Shown: one piece after another, positions 1-5,371 of the stretch
How the letters are laid out: each line of letters starts with the position of its first letter
Numbering within the stretch: position 1 is the first letter of the stretch
Source of the DNA: JBFMEX01 sp040752215
Lineage (GTDB): Bacteria; Pseudomonadota; Alphaproteobacteria; Rhizobiales; Hyphomicrobiaceae
Length of the DNA stretch: 9,435 bases
Assembly: GCA_040752215.1 (NCBI GenBank)
Contig: JBFMEX010000099.1
Coordinates: 1-9,435, forward strand
Direction of reading: 5' to 3'
Made by a program: the position numbers and the translations under genes
Notes under the pieces: model-generated
Database searches by the model: none
What the model was told of the DNA's origin: nothing
Seen by the model: the letters and a program-made list of their open reading frames with translations, nothing else

Positions 1-1969
1 CCGCCACCGGCGTAGCGACAGGCCGGGTCACCAGCACCTGAAGCGGCAGCTGCGTGATGGCGCCAGACGGAACGACGAGCAGATGCTTGCCATCGATGAG
101 GTCGCCGACGTCGCCGAGCAGCGCGGCATAGAGCCGGTGCGCGCGTCCGGTGTCGAAGGGCAGCGGCTTGCCCTTGCGGCGGTCGGCGTCGGTGCGGAAC
201 TGCCCGGTCAGGTCGAGGCAGGCGCTGCCGGTCCACGCCGCCTCGTCGAGGCCGCAGCGCAGCGCCGCCACCTCGCGCTTCAGCGCCTCGCTGCCGAGCG
301 TAGACCTCACCCAGCGGCTCGCATTGCTGGTGACGACCCACACGAAGGTCTCCTCGCCCATTACGAGGTGCGCCGGCGTGTCGACCACCAGCACCAGCGC
401 CTCGTCGCCGCCGAGCTCGCGCTGGACCTCGCCGAGGGTCAGCGGCTTGGGATTGGCCAGTGCGGTGTAGTCGGGGAAGCGCTCGGCGATGTTGCGATCG
501 ATGGCTGCGATGCGCTGATCGATCGTCGCCAGCTGGCTGCGGAGCTGCTCGCCGGTCTCCGGCGCTGCGGTCGGGTTGGACAGCGTGGCGACGAGATCGC
601 GATCGAGCGTGTGCCACTCGGCGACGAGGTCCTGCCGCGCGCGCACGAGCGCAGAAAGCCGCGCGTCGCCCTTGGCGTTGCGGACCGCCATTTGCGCCAG
701 CGACGCCGCCGCGGACGATCCGAGCGCGTGCTGCGCCATCACGAAAGCGCGGTCGGCATCCGCGGCGAGGCGGCGGTGCTCGACCTTGACCAGCTTGGTG
801 AAGGTGAACGCGTTCCGGCGGACATCGCTGCGGGTGTCGCTCCCGCGACCGACATCCTGCCGTGCCGCCTGCGCCAGATGGATGCGCGCGGCCGCGTCGA
901 GCTCGCCGGCCGCTCGCTCCCAGTCGTCGGCGCGAATGCGGAGGTTGGCGAGCTCGCCGTGGGCGACGGCGATGTCGGGGTGCTCGGGCGGGAGAAAGCG
1001 CCGGCTCTCGGCGAGCGCGGCGACCAGCAGGCTCTCCGCCTCGGCGGGGCGACCGAGCTCGAGCAGCAGGCTGCCATGGTTCATCCGCGCGGTTGCAAGG
1101 TCCGGGTGCCCGCCGGGGAACGCGCGCGTGAGTTGGTCGATCGCCTCGCGGTAATGCTCGGCGGCCTTGTCCGGCGCACCCGCCTTCTGGAACAGGAAGC
1201 CGAGGTTGTTGTTGATCTTGGCGAGGCCGGGAAGGTTGCCGGGCGAGTGCCGCTCGAACATGGCGAGCGCGCCGAGCTGGTTGTCGAGCGCGGCCTTGTA
1301 GTCCTCCGCGAGCTGGCGGTTGGTGGCGATGTTGTTGAGCACGATCCCGGTTTGCATGCTCCCCTGCGGTGCCAGCCGCTGGAAGGCGGCGAGCGAGCGC
1401 TCGAACAGCCGAAGCCCCTCGTCGAGCCGCGACATGGCGGTGTAGGTCGAGCCGAGCATGAACAGCGCCACGGCGAGCCCGGTCTCGTTGCCGGTCCGGC
1501 GGCTGTCGATCTCGTGCAGGCGGAGGCCTTCGCGCATCAGCGGCTCGGCTTCCTCGTATCGACCCTGGCCGTGCAGCAGGGCGCCCAGACCGGACGTGAA
1601 CTCGGCGAGTGAGGTGTCGTCAGCGGATACGAGCCGCTTCTGCAACGCCATTCCCTCGCGGAAGTGTGCCTCCGCCTCGGGAAGCTGGCCGAGACTTTGA
1701 TGTTGGATCGCGATCGCCAGATGCGCGCTCGCGGCCTCGGCCGATCTCGGGCCGTGATCGCGTGCGGCGAGCGCCAGCGCGTGTCGCGCCATCGCCAGCG
1801 CGCCCTTGTAGTCGCCGCCTAGACTGAGCTCGACGAGTCGCTGCCGCGCGGTCGCGAAATCGGCCGGCTGTGCCTCCAGGCGGCCCGATCGGACGGCGAG
1901 CAGAAGCGCGAGGAACAGCAAGGCGATGCGGAGTGCAGTCTGGACGCAGAAACAGCGAGAGCGCGGCAC
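1..1969 (-). CDS. TPR-CHAT domain protein with predicted signal peptide (C-terminus cut by window edge)
   Basis: Hand translation of the minus strand gives 656 open codons from a GTG at 1969 to the left edge, with no stop, so the gene is partial. A GGAG lies 8 bases before the GTG. Residues 1-33 look like a signal peptide: Arg-containing start, hydrophobic run LRIALLFLALLLAV, then a small-residue stretch. Residues 50-430 are a run of TPR helix pairs spaced about 42 residues, for example GDYKGALAMARHALALA and QKAGAPDKAAEHYREAI. Residues 437-656 match the stereotyped entry to a CHAT domain: ALVRARQDLVAEW (440-452), FPDYTALANPKPL (498-510), EETFVWVVT (539-547), ALRCGLDE (568-575), and VVPSGAITQLPLQVLV at the edge. 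CHAT is a caspase-like peptidase fold. Its His/Cys dyad would lie beyond the window, so activity cannot be judged. The gene is divergent from xseA. The family call is firm; substrate and role are unknown. Confidence 0.88.
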   Translation of the reverse strand, partial: MPRSRCFCVQTALRIALLFLALLLAVRSGRLEAQPADFATARQRLVELSLGGDYKGALAMARHALALAARDHGPRSAEAASAHLAIAIQHQSLGQLPEAEAHFREGMALQKRLVSADDTSLAEFTSGLGALLHGQGRYEEAEPLMREGLRLHEIDSRRTGNETGLAVALFMLGSTYTAMSRLDEGLRLFERSLAAFQRLAPQGSMQTGIVLNNIATNRQLAEDYKAALDNQLGALAMFERHSPGNLPGLAKINNNLGFLFQKAGAPDKAAEHYREAIDQLTRAFPGGHPDLATARMNHGSLLLELGRPAEAESLLVAALAESRRFLPPEHPDIAVAHGELANLRIRADDWERAAGELDAAARIHLAQAARQDVGRGSDTRSDVRRNAFTFTKLVKVEHRRLAADADRAFVMAQHALGSSAAASLAQMAVRNAKGDARLSALVRARQDLVAEWHTLDRDLVATLSNPTAAPETGEQLRSQLATIDQRIAAIDRNIAERFPDYTALANPKPLTLGEVQRELGGDEALVLVVDTPAHLVMGEETFVWVVTSNASRWVRSTLGSEALKREVAALRCGLDEAAWTGSACLDLTGQFRTDADRRKGKPLPFDTGRAHRLYAALLGDVGDLIDGKHLLVVPSGAITQLPLQVLVTRPVATPVA

Positions 1970-2153
1970 GACACGTACTCCGAGAGCAATTCCTGCAACG
2001 CTGCCAGTTTGCCGGCTTCGTCCCCCGCTGGCCAGCCCGCACGGCTCTGGGCGCGGCAGGCGATCGGCACTCCGCCGGATGACGGCCTTGCCGCGAGTAG
2101 ACGAAGTCCCCGCGATGGGCACAACGCGCCCATTCCCCTCGCTCTGGTGTGGT

Positions 2154-2209
2154 GATTGAGAAGTCCGCAACAGACCTCTCGGCTTGGTGGCGAGGCAGAC
2201 TTCTCGATC
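2154..2209. repeat. Inverted repeat, 12-base arms
   Basis: Left arm GATTGAGAAGTC (2154-2165) and right arm GACTTCTCGATC (2198-2209) are reverse complements at 11 of 12 positions, with 32 bases between. Inside the loop, CCTC (2175-2178) and GAGG (2192-2195) can also pair. No T-run follows on either strand, so a simple intrinsic terminator is unlikely. It could be an operator, a cruciform or a leader hairpin for the minus-strand gene, or the remnant of a small mobile element. Confidence 0.6.
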
Positions 2210-2215
2210 TGAGCC

Positions 2216-2311
2216 ACACTAGAATCACATAGTTGGCTAGTGTCGTTCAGATCGCGAAACTCGTTCGCCGCCGGCTGCACAATGAGACGAATTTCGCGAT
2301 CACGACACCAG
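2216..2311. repeat. Long imperfect inverted repeat with alternative upstream partner
   Basis: The left arm is CTAGTGTCGT (2237-2246), then TCA, then GATCGCGAAACTCGTT (2250-2265). The right arm is GACGAATTTCGCGATC (2286-2301) followed directly by ACGACACCAG (2302-2311). The inner arms match at 14 of 16 positions and the outer arms at 9 of 10, with a 3-base bulge on the left and a 20-base loop. The start of the left arm, CTAGTGT (2237-2243), is also the exact reverse complement of ACACTAG (2216-2222). Two mutually exclusive pairings are therefore possible. Only the arrangement is seen; function is unknown. Confidence 0.65.
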
Positions 2312-2323
2312 GGTTCTGTTCGG

Positions 2324-2329
2324 TATACT
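2324..2329 (+). promoter_or_regulatory. Candidate -10 box of xseA promoter
   Basis: TATACT sits 29 bases before the xseA ATG and is close to the sigma-70 consensus, in a locally AT-richer patch. No good -35 hexamer lies 16-18 bases upstream; that position holds the right arm of the long inverted repeat. The call rests on one hexamer and its placement. Confidence 0.3.
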
Positions 2330-2358
2330 GAGGCGAAGACGCCACCAGCGGAGCCGCC

Positions 2359-3954
2359 ATGGCCGACCTCACGCCGCAGAAACCGCTCGCCAACGTGCCG
2401 GAGCTTACCGTCTCCGAGCTCGCTGGCGCGATCAAGCGCGCGCTGGAGGACGGGTTCGGCTACGTGCGGCTCAGGGGCGAGGTGTCGGGCTACCGCGGCC
2501 CGCATTCCTCGGGCCACTGCTACTTCGCGCTCAAGGACGACAAGGCACGCATCGATGCCGTCGTTTGGCGCGGGGTGTGGGGCAAGCTGAAAGTGAAGCC
2601 CGAGGAGGGCATGGAGGTCGTCGTCACCGGAAAGGTGTCGTCGTTCCCCGGCTCGTCCAAGTACCAGATCGTGATCGAGGCGCTGGAGCCCGCAGGCGCC
2701 GGCGCGCTGATGGCGCTGCTCGAGGAGCGCAAGAAGCGGCTCGCCGCCGAGGGACTGCTCGCCCCCGAGCGCAAACGCCCGCTTCCCTTCCTGCCGCGCG
2801 TGGTCGGCATCGTCACCAGCCCGACCGGGGCCGTGATCCGCGACATGCTGCACGGTTTCACCGAGCGCTTTCCGACCCGCGTGATCGTGTGGCCGGTGCG
2901 CGTGCAGGGCGACACCTGCGCCGCCGAGGTCGCCGCCGCCATCCGCGGCTTCAACTCGCTCGCCGAGGGAGGCCGCATCCCGCGCCCGGACGTGCTGATC
3001 GTCGCCCGTGGCGGCGGCAGTCTCGAGGACCTGTGGGGATTCAACGAGGAGATCGTGGCGCGGGCGGCGGCCGAGAGCCGCATTCCGCTGATCTCCGCCG
3101 TCGGTCACGAGACCGACTGGACGCTGATCGATCTCGTCGCCGACGCGCGCGCGCCGACGCCGACCAAGGCCGCCGAGTGGGCGGTGCCGAAGCACTCCGA
3201 GTTGATCCTGCAGACGGGAGACCTCGCGACCCGCCTCGCCGCCGGCATCCGCCGCGCGATCGAAACGCGGCGGACCGAGCTGAAGGCCGCCGCGCGTGGG
3301 CTGCCGCGGCCGACCGATATCCTCGCCCTGCCGCGCCAGCGCTTCGACGCGGCCGAGAAGCGGCTGTCGAGAGGGCTGGTCGCCAACACGCGGGCGCACG
3401 CGCTCGGGTTGGCGCGGGTCGCCGGCCGGCTCAGGGTCGGCACGATCGCCGAGCGCCTCGTGCGCCAGCGCCAGCGGCTCGGCGAGACCAGCGCGCGCGT
3501 CGGGCAGGCGCTGCTCGCCAACACGCGGGCGCATACCCTGCGGCTGGCGCGGGTGTCGGTCCGCTTGCGGCCGGCGGCGCTCGCCGATCGCATCGCCCGC
3601 GCCGCCGAGCGGGCCGACGGTCTCGACGCACGGGCCCGCCAGGCGCTCGCCAACCGCGTGCTGCAGCGCCGCCGGCTGCTCGACGGCAGCGCCAAGCTGC
3701 TCGCCTCGCTCAGCTACCAGAGCGTGCTGGCGCGTGGCTTCGCGGTGGTCCGAGGCGCGGACGGGGCGATGATCCGCTCGGTGCGCGGTATTGCAGCCGG
3801 CGACCCGCTCGAGATCGAGCTCCACGACGGGCGGGTGAGGGCCGAAGCGCGCGGCAGCTCCGATCCCGGCGCGCACGGCCCGGCGGGAGGGGCAGGGCGG
3901 CCGGGGCGGACGGCCGGCAAGGCCAAGGGCTCCGGCCAGGGCACTTTGTTCTGA
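2359..3954 (+). CDS. xseA: Exodeoxyribonuclease VII large subunit
   Basis: This 531-residue protein is the large subunit of exonuclease VII. With the small subunit XseB, which is not in this window, the enzyme degrades single-stranded DNA to oligonucleotides in the cytoplasm during repair and recombination. Residues 14-110 form the N-terminal OB-fold (PELTVSELAGAIKRALE, then GEVSGY and SGHCYFALKDD). The catalytic core spans about 125-320, with SPTGAVIRD (154-162), ARGGGSLEDLW (216-226) and SAVGHETDWTLID (246-258). By comparison with the E. coli enzyme the key residues would be D162, R217, H250 and D253, all present. Residues 335-470 are a helical, Arg/Ala/Leu-rich region with ~45-residue repeats. 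It is followed by SYQSVLARGFAVVRG, a usual C-terminal family motif. The tail is Gly/Pro/Arg-rich. The ATG at 2359 has GGAG 5 bases upstream. Confidence 0.97.
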   Translation: MADLTPQKPLANVPELTVSELAGAIKRALEDGFGYVRLRGEVSGYRGPHSSGHCYFALKDDKARIDAVVWRGVWGKLKVKPEEGMEVVVTGKVSSFPGSSKYQIVIEALEPAGAGALMALLEERKKRLAAEGLLAPERKRPLPFLPRVVGIVTSPTGAVIRDMLHGFTERFPTRVIVWPVRVQGDTCAAEVAAAIRGFNSLAEGGRIPRPDVLIVARGGGSLEDLWGFNEEIVARAAAESRIPLISAVGHETDWTLIDLVADARAPTPTKAAEWAVPKHSELILQTGDLATRLAAGIRRAIETRRTELKAAARGLPRPTDILALPRQRFDAAEKRLSRGLVANTRAHALGLARVAGRLRVGTIAERLVRQRQRLGETSARVGQALLANTRAHTLRLARVSVRLRPAALADRIARAAERADGLDARARQALANRVLQRRRLLDGSAKLLASLSYQSVLARGFAVVRGADGAMIRSVRGIAAGDPLEIELHDGRVRAEARGSSDPGAHGPAGGAGRPGRTAGKAKGSGQGTLF

Positions 3955-3975
3955 GGCAGGGAGATGATTGTCTTT

Positions 3976-3993
3976 GCGCCGCCTTGACGGCGC
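3976..3993. terminator. GC-rich hairpin after xseA (weak terminator candidate)
   Basis: GCGCCG (3976-3981) and CGGCGC (3988-3993) form a perfect 6-base stem around the loop CCTTGA, 22 bases after the xseA stop. No T-run follows on the plus strand, so termination is uncertain. DUF2093 lies downstream on the same strand and may simply be read through from xseA. Confidence 0.3.
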
Positions 3994-4070
3994 GGTCGCG
4001 ATTGGCGATCTGATGGCGAGGCGATGGGCGGGGCCGAGCCCGCTCGAAGGCGGCATGACCGCGGGTGATC

Positions 4071-4322
4071 ATGAACCGGTTCGAAAAGCTGTTCGGCCTC
4101 CGCGGCGAGGCGAGAGTGCGCTACCTCGACGGGGAGTTCCAGGTGCTCTCGGCCGGCGATTTCGTGCGCTGTGCGGTCACCGGCCGGCCGATCCCGCTCA
4201 CCGATCTGCGCTACTGGAGCGTCGAGCTGCAGGAGGCGTATGCGACGCCCGAGGCCTCTTTCAAACGCTACCTCGAGGTCGTGCGCGGCGGCGGGCGACG
4301 CGGGGCCAGTCCCGAGCGGTAG
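4071..4322 (+). CDS. DUF2093 family small protein
   Basis: This is an 83-residue protein beginning MNRFEKLFGLRGEARVRYLD and containing SAGDFVRCAVTGRPIPLTDLRYWSV. These segments match the DUF2093 family, which has no assigned function that I know of. The conserved Cys and the TGxPIPL segment hint at a small folded domain, but I see no catalytic signature. The ATG at 4071 fits the usual family start. A GTG at 4065 would add only two residues, and neither start has a strong ribosome binding site. The gene follows xseA by about 115 bases on the same strand. Its last 55 bases overlap the end of lpxK, which runs the opposite way. In alphaproteobacteria this family is often next to xseA and lpxK, as here. 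Confidence 0.85.
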   Translation: MNRFEKLFGLRGEARVRYLDGEFQVLSAGDFVRCAVTGRPIPLTDLRYWSVELQEAYATPEASFKRYLEVVRGGGRRGASPER

Positions 4323-5371
4323 CCGCCGGAGCGAACCGCACTTGCGATCAAGTCGGCGAGGCGCGATCCGTGGGCGTCCTCCAAAGCGAGCGCGATCGGC
4401 ACCGCCGTCGAGGCCTGCATCAGCTCCTTGCGGCGCCGGCCGAGACCCATGAGCCGCACGAGATCCTTCTCCGTGGTGACCAAACGCGCCGAGCGGTGCG
4501 CCGCGTCGGCCAGCAGCCGGTGGGCATCGGCCTCGGTGAAGGGATGGTGGTCGGGGAAGGCGTGGCGGGCGGTGATCGTCGCGCCCAGATCCTCCAGCAG
4601 GCCAAAGAAGCGGCCTGGATTTGCGATCCCCGCATAGGCGATGACTGCCGCGCCGGCGAGCCAGGCAACGTCGCCGGCCGGCATCGGTGTTGCGGCGAGC
4701 ACCGGGCCGGGGAAGTGGCGGCGGAGATCCTCGAGCACGGTGCTAGCGGCCGCTAGCGGCGCTCCGGCCGTCGCGGGCGGCTGGTTGACGACGATCGCAT
4801 CGGCGAGCGCCATCTGCAGCTCGAGTGGCGCCCGCAGCGGTCCGGCCGGGATCACCGCGCCATTGCCGAGCCCGCGGCGGCCGTCGACGACGGCGATCGC
4901 CAGATCCTTCGCCAGGGCCGGGTTCTGCAACCCGTCGTCCATTACGATCACGCTCGCGGCGCGGTCGCCCTCCTCGATGGCGATGGCGCCGAGGCGGCGG
5001 TCGCGGGCAACCATCACCGGCGCGGCGCGGGCGAGCAACAGCGGCTCGTCCCCGACCTCGGCCGCGGTATCATGATCGGCATCGACCCAACGCGGGCCTT
5101 TGTGGCTGCCCTTGAAGCCGCGGGTCAGAAAGACCGGGTGCTCGCCCTCGTCGACGAGATGGCGGGCGATGGCGAGTGCGAGCGGCGTTTTGCCGGTGCC
5201 GCCGGCGGTGAAGTTGCCGACGCAGACGACCGGCAGGCGCGAGCGATAGGCCTGCGTCCGCCGAATGCGCCGCTCGCCGGCCCAGGCGTACACCGCTGCG
5301 AGCGGTGCCAGCAGGCGGGCACGCACATCGTCCGACGGCGCATACCACCAGCTTGGCTCCTCAAGACGCAC
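4268..5371 (-). CDS. lpxK: Tetraacyldisaccharide 4'-kinase (lipid A biosynthesis)
   Basis: LpxK uses ATP to phosphorylate the 4' position of the tetraacyl-disaccharide 1-phosphate, giving lipid IVA at the cytoplasmic face of the inner membrane. The 367-residue product shows the family pattern: Walker A loop VGNFTAGGTGKTPLA (51-65), LTRGFKG (82-88), EVGDEPLLLA (105-114), MDDGLQN (144-150) and DGRRGLGNGAVIPAGPLR (163-180). The hydrophobic segment near 20-30 is a likely membrane-association helix. The GTG start at 5371 lies inside the last codons of the upstream gene, 11 bases overlapping. GAGAGG sits 7 bases before it, which suggests translational coupling. The protein is somewhat longer than the 330-345 residues I would expect. 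The extra length is a Gly/Pro/Arg-rich tail, and its last 18 codons overlap DUF2093 on the other strand. Confidence 0.96.
   Translation of the reverse strand: MRLEEPSWWYAPSDDVRARLLAPLAAVYAWAGERRIRRTQAYRSRLPVVCVGNFTAGGTGKTPLALAIARHLVDEGEHPVFLTRGFKGSHKGPRWVDADHDTAAEVGDEPLLLARAAPVMVARDRRLGAIAIEEGDRAASVIVMDDGLQNPALAKDLAIAVVDGRRGLGNGAVIPAGPLRAPLELQMALADAIVVNQPPATAGAPLAAASTVLEDLRRHFPGPVLAATPMPAGDVAWLAGAAVIAYAGIANPGRFFGLLEDLGATITARHAFPDHHPFTEADAHRLLADAAHRSARLVTTEKDLVRLMGLGRRRKELMQASTAVPIALALEDAHGSRLADLIASAVRSGGYRSGLAPRRPPPRTTSR

Larger units (their letters stand above)
1970..2358. promoter_or_regulatory. Divergent intergenic region between TPR-CHAT gene and xseA
   Basis: This stretch of 389 bases lies between two divergent starts, so promoters for both genes should lie here. 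I found no convincing gene. Minus-strand frames stay open across 1970-2150 but show no recognisable domain and look like extensions of the GC-rich coding shadow. The part from 2150 to 2330 is less GC-rich than its surroundings. It carries three inverted repeats and a TATACT box, listed separately. Confidence 0.6.

Noticed and set aside
83..1612. Long plus-strand open frame of 509 residues opposite the left end
   Set aside because: The minus-strand frame over the same bases gives clear TPR repeats and CHAT-family motifs, while this frame gives Arg/Gly/Glu-rich low-complexity sequence.
1..1969. TPR-CHAT gene as part of a type III-E CRISPR or similar defence module
   Set aside because: There is no CRISPR array, gRAMP-like gene or other defence gene in the window, and the predicted signal peptide argues against a cytoplasmic effector.
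1970..2228. Open minus-strand frames extending the TPR-CHAT gene upstream, or forming a separate small gene
   Set aside because: No family resemblance, and the hydrophobic signal-peptide segment with a good GGAG-spaced GTG at 1969 gives a natural start.
1819..4056. Minus-strand open frame of 745 residues and plus-strand frame 2565-4013, both covering xseA
   Set aside because: XseA on the plus strand from 2359 has all the expected catalytic motifs. The other two frames are compositionally biased shadows.
3968..4756. Plus-strand frame of 262 residues over DUF2093 and lpxK
   Set aside because: It overlaps two genes with strong family matches in other frames and has no domain of its own.
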